Assembly (NCBI GenBank): GCA_903813345.2
Contig: CAIIXF020000004.1
Span: 972,513-1,036,512 of the forward strand
DNA: 64,000 nt
Direction of reading: 5' to 3'
Origin: Owenia fusiformis
Taxonomy: Eukaryota; Annelida; Polychaeta; Sabellida; Oweniidae
Below are positions 21,861-33,916 of the stretch, one piece after another; the first letter of the stretch is position 1, and every line of letters starts with the position of its first letter. A program made the position numbers and the translations under genes. Below the pieces are notes generated by a model. It saw only the letters and a list, made by a program, of their open reading frames with translations. It was not told the origin of the DNA and made no database searches.

Positions 21861-22552
21861 ATTTACACTAGAGCCCCAAGACGTCTTGGCTAAAATGTTT
21901 TACCGCTAGAACGTTTTACAAATGTAATGTAAATCCAGATTTTCTCAAGAGCTCTCGGCTGAGAGCGCTTAGCTAAAACGTTTTAGGACCCTAGTCATAG
22001 CCAAGACGTCTTAGCTTTAAAACGTTTTACAAGCGAGTGTAAATCCATCGGTTTTAGCTAAGAGCTCTTAGCCCGTTTTTTGAGTTGCGCTGAACGAAAC
22101 ATTTAGAAACTTTCCATTTACATATCTCGCATGGTCCTTTATTTTGTCTTATCCCTTAATCCCAATATCATCCCAAAATTATTGAGAAGAACCTATTTGC
22201 CTGGCGATTTATCATAATCCTAATTTATGCATAAAATCTTCCTGGTCTCTTTCATGCTTTTTTACAATCCTGTCTTTAGGACATATTTTTGTGAAACCGA
22301 TGCATTCTTTAGTACAAAGTATAAAAGCGGGAAAGCATTAGCTATATTGACTGAACCGTCCTTCAACCAGTACTGAACTGCTTTTTCATTTTACGTATAC
22401 CTACATACTCGTATCTCTAAGACGTTCTAGAAAAACAGGTGTAAACTCAATCGTATTTCGTAGGACGTCTTGAAAATGGTGGTGTAAATTCAACATAATT
22501 TTTCGAAAACGTTTTAGCCAAGACGTCTTGGAATGCCGCGTGTAGTGTAAAT
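21861..22552. mobile_element. Inverted-repeat element rich in aacgtttta and gacgtctt palindromes
   Basis: The left end, tttacactagagccccaaga then cgtcttggctaaaa, recurs as the inverse complement at the right end (ttttagccaagacgtcttgg ... tagtgtaaa). Inside, palindromes such as aaaacgtttta and agctaagagctcttagct recur many times. No transposase is seen. It lies just beyond the 3' end of the DGAT2-like gene. Confidence 0.65.
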
Positions 22553-22614
22553 AGGGCTATTGTATTAATTCAATTTGGAAATAAGGACGAAATATGTTGC
22601 CTTATATGTAATGA

Positions 22615-22620
22615 TTTATT
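22615..22620 (-). terminator. Poly(A) signal of the DGAT2-like gene
   Basis: AATAAA on the minus strand, about 90 bp after the TAG stop at 22711. Confidence 0.6.
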
Positions 22621-22710
22621 GATCAAACAAAGGTTATCCAAGAAAGCGACAACTCTATAAAGAAGATTATTTTACATGTGAATGTGTTTATGTGTGGTCA
22701 TGTTGTAATA

Positions 22711-25700
22711 CTAAATTATCTCCAATGTACTTGTATTGTTTGAATATTTGTCCTTATGATCGTCGTACAGTTTCATAAGACTTGTGACATACTGGGCGTG
22801 TAATTTGTCTATCTGCTCCTGGCTAGGGTTACTACACTTCTCCACATCAATTGGAGCTCCAACTGGAATAAGAAAACGTTCGTATTTTTGATGGAACGAG
22901 TCATATCTAAATAAATCTGATCGTTCGATTATTTGTGGCAGATTCTTTATCTGGAAATACCATACAATCTCGAAATTCGTACCAAAGAACTATACTCGTA
23001 TTTGCAGAGTTCTGAAGTACCGGCAGTTTAAAAAAACACTTTTTGGAATCAGACATTGCCTATTTTGCCTGTGAAGCAAGGAGGATTGGCTCCTAGAATG
23101 CAATCTCGATATTATTCCTTTTCGTTCGGTACACATACTAGGCCAGAATCACGAGTTTTGGCCTTAACATAACAATAAAGGACATAACACAAGAAGTGAT
23201 CAAGGTGTTAGCTCAAATCTTTTGGATTGCTGATTATGAATTTATAGCCAGTTTAATGTCAGGCAATAATGACTTTTTCATTGTTAGAAAATATCGAGAT
23301 TGCATTCTGGGAGCCAATCCTCATTGCTGTGAAGTTTCAATCTACAAATTGAAAAATGGAATACCCACCAACTGTATTAACTGGACGTCTGAACGGTAAA
23401 ATACCGAACGTATAATTAAATACGCCTCTTCCTTGGATTATCGGCATTGAGAACCCGCAAATACGTGTCATTTTCTGTTGTAGGTTAAACAAGAAGGAAC
23501 CTTCCGGATTAGGTACTTGATCAAATACGTCGTTCTCTCCAAACGAGAAGACGGGCACTAAACTTGCCCTGAAAGTATGAACGAATATGCTTAAGTTTTA
23601 CTCCTTTCCAAATAAGTTTGAAAACGAGACGGGGGGGGGGGGGGTTCCCAAAGATGACCTTTGGTGTTGGCACTTTTCGATAACCAGTTTTGTAAACAGG
23701 TCTCATTTGTCATTAGACAATTTGATTGGACACCTTATACTGATGGGCTTGATTTAATTCATGAGTACGAAAGAATATGAAAGTATTATGCCCGGGTATT
23801 ATGGGAGCTACTCACTTCTGAAAACGAGATATTTCGCAAAGCTGATATTATCTCTTGTACTGCGCTTTTCAAACTCGGATACGTCTCGGTAACAAAATGT
23901 CCGAACGTCAACGTTATGATTTTTCTGTTTAACTTTTTTCTCAAGGAAAATCGTACCCTCGAGGATCCGACATTTTGTTATAGAAAGGGATCCGTTTCGG
24001 CATAACCAGTTTGAAGAGTGCAGTGCCAGTGATCATGTGGTCCGTTAACATGCCAAACACATGTTTTAATTGTTGAAAAATTGCAGCACACGATTGTAAG
24101 TCAAGTCAAGTTTTATTGGGGTTATTTTGGAATTCTCGAACAGTTTTAAACATCGTTTAACTAATGCCCAACCAATGCTTGTTTCACTTACCCGTGTTTC
24201 AAAGCAATTTTTATAAATCCTTTTCTATTTTTTAAGTTGATTGTATTTGTATTGGGACGAGCCCGCAATGCTTCGACTGCCCCGCCAACCACAAGAACAG
24301 AGGCGTTGCCAGTGCCCTCTTTCGTCAGGTGCCATTCTAGACTTTCCTTACTGCAGTCAACGACACCTGGAAATATATACGAGATCGTAGATCTGCATGA
24401 TTCTGTAACGACCCTGATGACGCTCACCCGGGGAGCTGTTGTTGTGTAACAAGCCAAATACTGGACATGGAAGGGAGTGTGCTAAATTAAATGCCCTGTG
24501 CGGGAACCAAACCAAGCTTAGAGTCCGAAGCTCTATCCCCGTGCCATAAGGGCGAGGCAGTACAGCTGAGACTGTAGAGTAACTTGTTATCGAGGATCGT
24601 TTCAATTTTTTGCAAAAAAATGATGATGTAGCCTTCTTTACGCTAAAACTATGACGAATTACTTCCACGAACTCTTTTAAATCGTTTAATATATTTTATA
24701 ATTGTCACTAGTTCAGATTTAGAAATGCTGTGAATTGTAAAGCCCCATACATGCATGTGAAGCCAATTATAATTATTATTTGATAATTTGTTTAGTATTT
24801 TTAAGTTTTTTTTAAATAGTCCTATGTAATTTAGATGTTTTATTCTATCCATTATCTCACGGAATTAGGTGAAGACTGATAAAATGATGTTAAAATTAGA
24901 AATAATATTTACCCAGCATACATTTTCAATACAAATTTACAAACATAATATAGTGTATCTATTCCTTTGGACCACTACTGCGGATATGATCACCGCTTTC
25001 TCACCTGATAACATTAGATAATCTCGATAAAACGGGAACATAAATTGCCCTCTTAGAATCAACAGCCTCGCTGTTAACCCGGGAAAGATTGATGCAAATC
25101 CAGTGCCCTCTGTTGCAAAGTTCCCGAACCCTCCAACGGACATTATTCCATGCGGATGGTAGCCGAGAATGTAGTTCTTATCTGGCGGTAATTCGGCAGT
25201 TTTGTGAAGCTTTATCGGGAAATAATTGCAGAAGTAGCGCCAGACTCTCCATCGTCTGACCCAGGCTGAAATACACAACAGATTTCAAATAAAAGAAACT
25301 CAACCCAATACGCTGATAAACAACAAAAAAAATTACGTGCAGCAAAACCATTATAGTCATAGGCAAAGGTCGATAGAAATAAATTTTTAAATAAAGATGG
25401 CATGGTAATCGATGGTGCTGCCATCTTTATATCGACCTATGATTATAGTTAAACGAGTCATCTTCAAAATGATTCAGTTTCATCCCGCCTCGAGCCATTT
25501 GAAGCCTCTTTGTCTCAAAATACTGCAAATTGGATAAATTGATTGAGAAACTCAGTTTGTGACTAATATTTGTGAGATATTGTGTTTAAGAATGTCTGCA
25601 TCATCATCATTGAAGAATAACTTCACAGCAGAGAATCAGTGAAAATGAAACTGATCAGCATCGAAACACGTGCTATAAAAGTGCTTATATAAACAGTACA

Positions 25701-25944
25701 CGATATGTCACATACCATTTTGATTCCCACCATTTGTTGGCGTCATCCTATCATAGTAATACCAAGGCAGGTACAGGAGAACAATCCAGTAATATTTGGT
25801 ATGGAACAACACGTAAATACTTAGAAAAAGGCATCCAAACCCAAGACCTAAGAAACACAGGGTCCATTGTAACACTGCCAATGTCTCCAGTCGTCTGTGT
25901 AACGGAATGTTCAAAGGTGCAAATTCAATCCCTAATACCTTCAT
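22711..25944 (-). CDS. Diacylglycerol/monoacylglycerol acyltransferase (DGAT2/MOGAT family), five exons, complete
   Basis: Exons: 25944-25716, 25265-25005, 24366-24192, 23568-23369, 22862-22711. All junctions are GT..AG and phases agree (1, 1, 2, 1); the sum is 1017 bp, or 338 residues plus TAG, the normal size for the family. Residues about 20-68 form one or two membrane segments. Family landmarks: HPHG catalytic motif at residues 113-116, IFPG shortly after, VVGGAVEAL at about 189-197, NRKGF at about 210-214, VPVFSFGEND in exon 4 and the RGVFNYTFG/RRPVN block near its end. Exon 5 (GAPIDVEKCSNPSQEQ, then an HAQYV helix) is short and easily missed. These enzymes transfer acyl-CoA to mono- or diacylglycerol at the ER membrane to make triglyceride. 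The start MKVLGIEFAPL resembles MOGAT-type short N-termini, so MOGAT2-like versus DGAT2-like needs a tree. Confidence 0.93.
23061..23335. repeat. Hairpin-forming inverted repeat in intron 4 of the DGAT2-like gene
   Basis: Arms of about 50 bp: gtgaagcaaggaggattggc with tcctagaatgcaatctcgat, and its inverse complement at 23286-23335, separated by about 170 bp. The right arm ends 34 bp from the exon 4 donor. Confidence 0.8.
23631..23644 (+). repeat. Poly-G tract (14 G)
   Basis: An uninterrupted run of 14 G upstream of exon 4 of the DGAT2-like gene, on the strand opposite to the gene. It is polymorphism- and assembly-error-prone and has G-quadruplex potential. Confidence 0.8.
24475..24560 (-). 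repeat. Possible tRNA-derived SINE fragment
   Basis: The minus strand shows an A-box-like GGCACGGGGATAGAGC, an anticodon-arm-like AGCTTCGGACTCTAAGCT and a B-box-like GGTTCCCGC. Stems are imperfect, so this is only a suggestion. Confidence 0.3.
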
Positions 25945-26129
25945 AATGATGACCTGCTGCCTTTGGTAGTCACTTGATGCAGTGCATTCAGAGAGTTCTA
26001 CATCGACATTTGATAGTTTTTACTTATACTTTGTTTGTTTATTAGTGGAGCGATGTTTACATTTTAAGTTTTAAATGTGTATTCTTCTTTTATCCAAATC
26101 TAGTGTTCGTGTATATCACAACGTTGGCA

Positions 26130-26547
26130 CTTTAAGGTACAACTGGAAAATAACATTTTGGTAAAAAATTGCTATACCTGCACATCTTATTTTCTGGTAC
26201 ACTATAAAGTATGAAGGCATGTGTTAATTTCCTTGCTTTTTCCAGGAAAGTATCATTACATTGTCTACTTTTAGTAAACCTTGAAACAGGTCAATGGTAG
26301 CTCCTGTGTTGTCTGGAAACTTTGAAAGAAAATTCGGAAAAATTAGAAAGTGTGAAATATCAGAATTTCCTGGAGTTCCCATTGACCTTTTACCAGATAT
26401 ACTAAAAGAAGACAATGTAATGATACTTTCCTGAAAAAAGCAAGGAAATTAACAAATGCCTTCATACTTTATAGTGTCCCAGGAAATAGCATGTGCAGGT
26501 ATAGCATTTTTTTACCAAAAATGTTATTTTCCAGCTGTACCTTTTAA
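26130..26547. repeat. Palindromic foldback element with about 170-bp arms
   Basis: aaggtacaactggaaaataa and the following 150 bp recur inverted from 26385 to 26547 (ttattttccagctgtacctt), around a core of about 90 bp. The element lies about 190 bp upstream of the DGAT2-like start codon. Internal ORFs are by-products. Confidence 0.8.
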
Positions 26548-26549
26548 AT

Positions 26550-27330
26550 GCTGTTTTTAGTCACTTGATGATTTTCACTGTACTATTTTGCCACTTGCAC
26601 ATTGATTGATAATAAAACTCATGTTTATTCCATTTGCTGATGTTTTCTGCAAAAGTCTAGGAAGCTTCCTGGTGTAAGCGACTTACAGTGTGTAATATGT
26701 CAACCCATTTACTCGGTTGCTGTAGCCAGAGAACGTCGTGACTTCGAGTTGCCTGATTTATGTGTGTAAATCTAAAGTTTATAGTACAGTTTGTGTATAG
26801 TTCAATGTGTGAATGTCACATGCAATAATACATTCAAATGCAAACAAACATAATCAGCTGTCTTTGGTGCAAAGTTTACCATTGACTTGTTTGATATGTT
26901 AAAGGATGAGTGTCTTTATCGACAATACGGAGCCACACATTCGTTCAATGTCAAACTGGAATTTTCGATACAATTCATGAACAATTCGAGGAAATCACAC
27001 CCTTTGAAGAACATCTCTAAAGAAAAGCATCCAAACCAAACATTTGTTTTGGATATTTATTTGTATATCAATTCCTTAATGAAAAACACTCGATATTCTA
27101 CAATGAAATATTTGTTCATAGCCTTATAGACAGGTATCCTTTAGAACAAGTTCGTTCAAAGTCACCTTGACATTATGATTAATTATCAATGCACAAGCCA
27201 GCGAATATTATATTATTCACTATTTGTCAATATTTATTATTATTATATACCCAATATGTAACACTAATCCTGATTGGTCAATACCTAGTCACGTGTTCCG
27301 AAATAGATTTACTATTTCCCTCGGAAAGTT
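26550..27330. other. Intergenic, nothing recognised
   Basis: AT-rich sequence with short incidental ORFs on the plus strand that show no family features. Confidence 0.4.
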
Positions 27331-27339
27331 ATATTCCCT

Positions 27340-27397
27340 CAATTGTGACGTCAGCGGGAATATACATTTGAACTATTGCCCGCTGATGTCACAATTG
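27340..27397. repeat. Hairpin with a CRE (TGACGTCA) in one arm
   Basis: caattgtgacgtcagcggg (27340-27358) and cccgctgatgtcacaattg (27379-27397) are near-perfect inverse complements with a 20-bp loop. The left arm contains the palindromic TGACGTCA. Confidence 0.75.
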
Positions 27398-27892
27398 CAA
27401 GTTCTATTACCCTTGGAAACGTCTGCGCATCATCACTGTGCAGACGAAAAACAGAAAAATGGAGGATGAGCACAAACACAAATCAACTTCGTTCACCATG
27501 ACAGACGTGCGTGAACGATACAATATAAGCAACGTGTATAAAGTTCCCTAAGCTCAATACGTCTGTGTAATTTCAAGTGTTATGATAATCTATTCCGCGT
27601 GTTAAACGCGATTGAATTTGTCAAGTGATCGAGAGTCTCAGAGGCAAAAATTTCTGTTGAGCATCTGATGACGTCACAGCTTATAATGCTAACAATGGAC
27701 CCAGGGAGGGGGCTTTCTAAGCCGTTTTGGCCTTCGCAGAGGAAACGGGACAAGAGTTAGTATAGGGTATATAATAAAACAAATAGTGACTGCCTAATTT
27801 CGAGCAATAGTGTAAATGATTTCCCCTTGGGAATATCCTCTAGAATGTACTATTCCCGAAGCCGCAGATATAACTATAGTTTGTCTGAGATA

Positions 27893-28118
27893 CAGTGCTC
27901 ACCATAAATAAATGACACCTGGATTTGCTTAAGTGAGGATTTCCCATATTAAAAAGAAGAGGATTTTCAATCAGTGGATGAGAGTATACAAAATGTAAAA
28001 TATACCAAACTTAAGGGATGTGTATCTAGACATTGTTGGAAAGTATGAAGTCTCAAATCACCATGGTCTGAAAATGGTGATAGAAAATCAAGGTGTCATT
28101 TATTTATGGTGAGCACTT
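27893..28118. mobile_element. 226-bp TA-flanked MITE
   Basis: The ends cagtgctcaccataaataaa (with tgacacc following) and the inverse complement ggtgtcatttatttatggtg with agcactt form 33-bp terminal inverted repeats bordered by TA on both sides, as in Tc1/mariner/pogo MITEs. The same end sequence occurs alone near 63695-63715. Confidence 0.8.
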
Positions 28119-28154
28119 TATCTGAATTGGCATTTTGAGGTTTGCTCCTGCTCT

Positions 28155-28320
28155 CAAACATTACATTCCGTTACGAGGCCCGTAATAGCTCGTAATTTTC
28201 GAGCCTTGTACTTGCCTGTGTGATGCCCGTAACAAGGCCCGCAATGACTCGTAATTTTCGAGCACTGTACTTGCCTTTACGGCGCTTGTAACGAGGCTCG
28301 TAATTGCTCGGTTATTTTGA
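28155..28320. repeat. Tandem repeat around acgaggcccgtaat
   Basis: Two and a half copies of a unit of about 75 bp: taacgaggcccgtaatagct, cgtaattttcgagc, then tgtacttgcctt. A shorter inverse-related stretch (cgggcctcgtacgagctcgt) is at 28709. Confidence 0.65.
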
Positions 28321-28329
28321 TGAACACTT

Positions 28330-29200
28330 TTTGATCAATGAAATAAAATACAGAATACTTGAGAAATGACATTTCAATTCTATCTAATTGTGAATTAATA
28401 TGTCTTCAGTTATTTCAAAATATTCGCATGTCTGTATCAATATGATAAACAGTATAAAAGCCAGGAAACAAAATTAACAGGAGAGTGTAACCGATAGGAG
28501 ACACCATATTTCTCTACAAGTAGAGTAAATGCATATAAAAACATTTGTTTGCGTTTTTAATAAGATGAAATGTCATGTGAATAAAGTTATGGTTATTGGA
28601 TGCGTGAATAAAAACATCAATCTGATATGTGAAAGCTTATACAACATGTTCTGGATTGATACCCGAATCATGTAGCATGACAGGGATTTTTGTTTGGAGT
28701 TCGATAACGGGCCTCGTACGAGCTCGTGTGGGCCTCGAAATTTGCCTGTGTACCTATGTATGGACCATCGGCGACCTTAGCGATGTTCTAGTATATGCAC
28801 ACATCGTTTAGATGCGCGGTGGGGAATCAAAATATTTCGAGAAAATTTATTAACATATAAAAACCCTATCACGTGACCATGTTTAAAAGGGAAACAGGAT
28901 AACGTTTAGTTGCAAAAGGAGGACGAGGGTTTATTTATGAAGGCAAAATACATTTACATTTATTTCTAGTGTTCATCAGGCAGTTTGTAGAAAATTATTG
29001 GCAAAAAATCCGTAGATAGAGAATAGAGGGCGCAGTAAATTAAAGATTGAAAGCAATACAGGATACGTATTAGTAAATCAATTTAAGTACAGAGCATATG
29101 TAATAGTTTCACTTCGAATGTGTTACCCAGTTAACTGTTATTTATGGGCCAATTTACGATAATTGATATTTCAAAAATACAAAATTCGAAAATAAACCCC
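28330..29200. other. Intergenic, nothing further recognised
   Basis: No exon or RNA gene is seen. Confidence 0.4.
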
Positions 29201-29966
29201 TATCGAACCAAACTAGTTCTTACCCGTTCTTGCCAGTCCTACGAAAACGTCGTAAAACGGGCTCAATCTGGCTGTGGTCGGGAAAAATGTCTAAAATAAT
29301 TAGCTACTCCGTTCATAAACAGTCTTCAATACGTCCATCTCATTCCCAGTTCGTTCAGGTCTCACCAAGTCGGTGTGCAACGTCGTATAACGATTCCCTT
29401 AGTCTAGAAGGTCATCATGACCTGATTACAGAACGGTATGGTCGACATCGAATTTCGAATCATTTCAAAATTCTAAAATCACCTTCCCGTCTGAGAACGT
29501 TCATGAAGTTCGTAAATAGACCTTAGAAAGTTGCAGCTACGTTCATTCCGTTCGCACACAGTTTAAAACCAGTTTTGAAGAACGCAGTGGCAACTTGTTT
29601 GGTGTGATAGCTATATTTTTGCTAACTCGTTCATAAGCAGTCTTAAATACGTTCTTAATCAGTTTAAACCCGTTTGCAATTAGTTCTACCTCGTTCTCAA
29701 TACGTCCTCAGACAGTTCAAGTCGTTGTAAAAACGTCCCCAGTAGTATTGAAGTACGACGGTTTCGTTCGCGATCGTAGTACGTCCAGCTCGTCGTTAGT
29801 ACGTTGTCACTCGTTCTAATTGTTCTAAGTTCTAGAGGACCTACCCGTTCGAGTTCGTTCGATGAAGTTTTTAAATAGACCCGAACGGTTCTAAGTACGT
29901 CCAGTCCGTTCGTACACAGTTGAAGCCCGTTTTCGAGAACGTAGTGAAAACTAGTTTGGTGTGATA
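29201..29966. mobile_element. Inverted-repeat element with many cgttc/acgtc subrepeats
   Basis: tatcgaaccaaactagttct at the left end matches the inverse complement of aactagtttggtgtgata at the right end. The right-end sequence is also duplicated internally at 29570-29612 (gaacgcagtggcaacttgtt then tggtgtgatag). The interior has dozens of short cgttc and tacgtcc motifs on both strands, like subterminal transposase-binding repeats. No transposase is seen. Confidence 0.65.
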
Positions 29967-29969
29967 GTA

Positions 29970-30930
29970 GGGTTAAAATATTCAAATGACGATGGATTTT
30001 TCTTGAATTGTAGTGGAAAAACATTATATTTTATAAATTCGTAAAAGGCATCATTGAAACTATATTGTCATTTCAATTATGTGTGTCATTTATGTTTTAG
30101 CACCAAATATCGTACGGATGAGCTTGTTTAAAATATGTATACAATAGAAATGGTATTACACGATGATGTGAAGTCTATGTAAACTGACTAATAGGTAAAC
30201 AATGTATAGTAACTGAACGATTATAATTATTTATGTGAGAAAACTACATGCATATGTATAGGGCAACTTATGCGCACAGGCTGACGTTTCGATTTTATAT
30301 GCATTGCATATAGTCTGTACTAAGTTAAGTTATACGGAAATAATAAGCATGCTATTATATTGTGAGATGGATAACCTCTGTACTATATCGTTTCGTCGAA
30401 CCGTCGGAAAAATAATTCCCAAAGTGTATACTTTACTAAAGGAAAATTAAAGATTTTTACAATGTTTTATTTTTTCTATATCCATATGTACCATTTTTAT
30501 TATTTGGGAGAATTTAAACGTTTTCCCCAATTTTTGCACTTCTTATTAACTTCACTAATCTATAACATATTGAAGACCTTGAAAGAGATATTGTATTTGG
30601 GATTGTAAGGAATAGATTTGTAGGTCAATTGTACATTTTGCTCACAATTCTGTCACCCCCTATAGATCTGATTCTGCCTCTAATATAATGATTTTATTAT
30701 ATCAAAATTAAAATGATATGAAATATATGCATTACAAATCATATCAAATATCTTAAAGTCCAAATGTACTCCTAATGAAACACCCTTTAAACCATTCTCA
30801 CATCCAAATATACCATCCGTGCTATCATTCTGTTCTCTAGACCTTCGAACTATTTAACGGAAGATGAAATTTGGAAGAATTTTAAAAAATCAATTCGCAT
30901 ATATTATCCATGATATGATATTGTTGCAAT
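29970..30930. other. Intergenic, nothing recognised
   Basis: Very AT-rich, with no supported feature. Confidence 0.4.
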
Positions 30931-30931
30931 A

Positions 30932-32918
30932 CAGGGTGTTTCAAAAGTAACAGGACTGGTGCTGGCATTTTGTCAATTCTGCACCGAGGATCTTGCGGTT
31001 ACTATAGTAACATGACATAACAATACCCGGGGCAACTTTTTCATGAAGATGTACATTTTTGTATTCCTGAAGAAAGTGTTTAATTCACCTCTTACAATAC
31101 ATTTCTTGTTTGTTTTATTAGTTGCTTTGTTGTAATGGTGTTGCTATACAACTCAGATTCAAGTATGATTTCATGATAATAATATTTATTCAATTTCCTG
31201 GAATATCACTCTGTAGTGTATGACAGTATAATTGTTGAGTTTTTGAAAAGACCCAATTCAGAATAAGCCAGTCATCCACCTTGATAAGGCGCCTGCCTGC
31301 AAGTCAGTATTAAAGACCACTGCAGCTATAGAGGAGCTAGGTCTTGGGGTCTAAAACCATGAACCATACTCTTCTGATCATGTAATATCCATTTTTTACT
31401 TATATGGAGAATGGAATGCTAATCAGCACGGTAAGACCTTTAAAGATGAGAATGCCGCTCTCCAAGTTGTCCAGTTCACCCTGCGTGACTTGTCCTCAAA
31501 TGGGTTCACTCATGTGTTTGAGTCATGGAGTGGTACTCTTGTACTGACCAAAGAGGAGCCTACACAGGGAGATATGCCGAGTACTAAAATAGTACTCATG
31601 GCATTTTAGCGCTAATTGAGTACTCATTTCAGCAAATATTAGTACTAAATGAGCACTTATGACATGAGTACTGATTTATTGCATGTTTTAGTACTAAATG
31701 AGTACTCATATGATGAGTGATAAAATAGCGCTAATTTCATTGATTTTTTATTACTCAATGACCACTCATACTATGAGCACTAATTAATTGCATGTTTTAG
31801 TACTAAATGAGTACTCATATGATGAGTGATAAAATAGCGCTAATTTCATTGATTTTTCATTACTCAATGAGCGCTCATATTATGAGTACTAATTTATTGC
31901 TCATGTTTCACGAGTGATAGAATAGTACTCAAAGATTAAAATGTTGATAATTTTTTTTAAAATGATGAAATGAAATATAGAATACGTAATAAATCACATT
32001 TTAATTATACGAAAACATGGATAAATATATTATGAAGCTTTTCCAAAAATTCCCATTCCTGTAGCTATTTCATGTAACAGGTTGAAGCTAGGAAACAAAA
32101 TGACAGACACCATATTGTTCCATTCTTGAGAAAAGTGCATATATATATATACATTGAGGTAAGATGTATTGAATGAGAAGTTACTAAAATTACAAGGTGA
32201 GTGAGTTCTATATGTGAAACAATTAGAAGCTGACATGGGAGTAAGTCTAATTAACAAAATTGAAGGTAGCATGTGAATTGAATCCAAGCTAGAATGATAC
32301 CTACTGGGTGCTTATTATTTAGTAAATGAACAATATTTGAGTGCTAAATGAGCAATTTTTAGTACTAAAATAGCACTCAATTAGTACTAAATCATTACTT
32401 AAAATATTGTTACTAAAACGGTACTAAAATAAAACCTTATTTTTCACAAAATTAGTACTAAAATAGTACTCAAGTAGTAATAAATTAGCACTCTGGCAAA
32501 AGTGCACTCATGAGTACTCATGACACGAGTGCTAATTTAGTACTAATTTTGTACTAATTTAGTACTCGGCATATCTCCCTGTGTATACTTTCCAAAGTAG
32601 AGGATACATACAATATCAAATGATAAAAGAAAATGTAATTCCCACGAGTTGTTGCATTTCAACTTTGATATGGGATGTACAAAACTTAAAAAGTCTCTGT
32701 ATAAAGAGTCTCTGTAACTTTCTGTGTATAATGTTGCCCCGGGTATTGTGATGTCATGTTACCATAGCAACCATAACTCTACCAGTGTTTCATATTTTTT
32801 GTCGAAACTTTGTAATTTTAGTTACAATACATGGAAGTACATCATGTAAAATGTTGAAGACGATTGGTGTATATTTAACAAATACCAGTACCAGTCCTGT
32901 TACTTTTGGAACACCCTG
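30932..32918 (+). mobile_element. Mariner-type transposon, interrupted by a nested element
   Basis: TA-flanked, with ends cagggtgtttcaaaagtaac + aggactggt and the inverse complement accagtcctgttacttttgg + aacaccctg. The plus-strand interior at about 31270-31560 reads, in one frame, VIHLDKAPACKSVLKTTAAI then EELGLGVLKHEPYSSDH, after which a short divergence leads to KTFKDENAALQVV. This is the second and third catalytic-aspartate region of a mariner (DD34D) transposase. The reading frame is incomplete and the DNA is cut by the insertion at 31563, so it is a dead copy. Confidence 0.8.
31563..32583. mobile_element. Nested TA-flanked element with tagtactaaatgagtactc repeats
   Basis: The ends cacagggagatatgccgagt + actaaaatagtact and their inverse complement, bordered by TA on both sides (31561-31562 and 32584-32585). 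The subterminal zones are rich in gtactaaa/tgagtactcat. No transposase is seen. The element sits inside the transposase remnant of the outer element, so it arrived later. Confidence 0.85.
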
Positions 32919-33653
32919 TACTGTTTTACAGGCAATTCAACACGTTTAATCAATGACATTTAATAAATGATACCCTCGTTAAATATAAAGTCAAAAGATA
33001 TATATTTACTGATTACATAAATATCTAAGCTCAAGTGCCAAGGGGAGAGAACCCTAACAAGAAAAGCATGGCCCTGAGTGTAAACCTCTCATAAGAAAAA
33101 TAGACCCTATATATCCCTCCCACAACTGTAATATCTAATCTATCTATCCCCTTCCTCATTTCACAAGTTGCATTACAGTATCAATATAAAACATGAATCA
33201 ATTTTTCAAATATTTCGTTTCAAAATGTGCGAAAGAAAGTTCTTAACACTCAAACAATGCATGTCAATTATGAATCAATATGTACAGATTCCTATTTTAG
33301 TTTGAAAACCCGAATCAGTCGATGCTTTAACACCTCTAGGTCATCAAACATGGAAATCTTGGTAGCCAAAATTTGGAAATAGGTGTAGTTTATGTACATA
33401 CATACATTAAAAATTACTTAATATGGAGATTTAGTACGCGCATGCATTAATATTTGATTAAATATAGAAATTTTGGTTGCCAATCTTTTGTTTGGGAGTG
33501 TTTATATTTTAAGAGATCAGTGTTAAATTATAAGTGGACTGAGGTATCTCTGAAGTGAGAAAACAAAGATTAATTTGATTTCTCATTCAAGAAATACTAT
33601 CATCGAAGACATCTGGTACTCAAAATTCTAACACAAAGTTCTAATGACGTGAT

Positions 33654-33767
33654 CACGTGGGTCACGTGGGTCGAAATTTACCAATAGAAACACGTGTAGG
33701 ATATATTTTAAACACCTGTTTTGATATCTGTTTAATCTCCTTTGGTACCTTGTTTTTTATGACGTCA
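33654..33767 (+). promoter_or_regulatory. Putative promoter elements of the EF-hand gene: three E-boxes, CCAAT and CRE
   Basis: CACGTG at 33654-33659, 33663-33668 and 33691-33696, CCAAT at 33681-33685, and a palindromic TGACGTCA at 33760-33767. All lie 150-265 bp upstream of the ATG at 33917. CACGTG binds bHLH factors and TGACGTCA binds CREB/ATF. Clustering so close to a first exon supports a promoter, but no TATA box or start site is evident. Confidence 0.5.
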
Positions 33768-33916
33768 TTGTAATTAATCAATAAATCTTCGTTTTCTATT
33801 TTTAGGTAGAGTCACTCAAAGGAGTGGCTAAATTTAGATTAAAGGCATCGTTTTAATTTAAATTGCCATTCTCAATTTTGAAACTCAAGTAAGAAAACGC
33901 AGCAAAAAAGTCAAAA

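Noticed and set aside
25178-25424. Minus-strand ORFs overlapping exon 2 of the DGAT2-like gene
   Set aside because: Out-of-frame shadows running from the intron into the real exon at 25265-25005.
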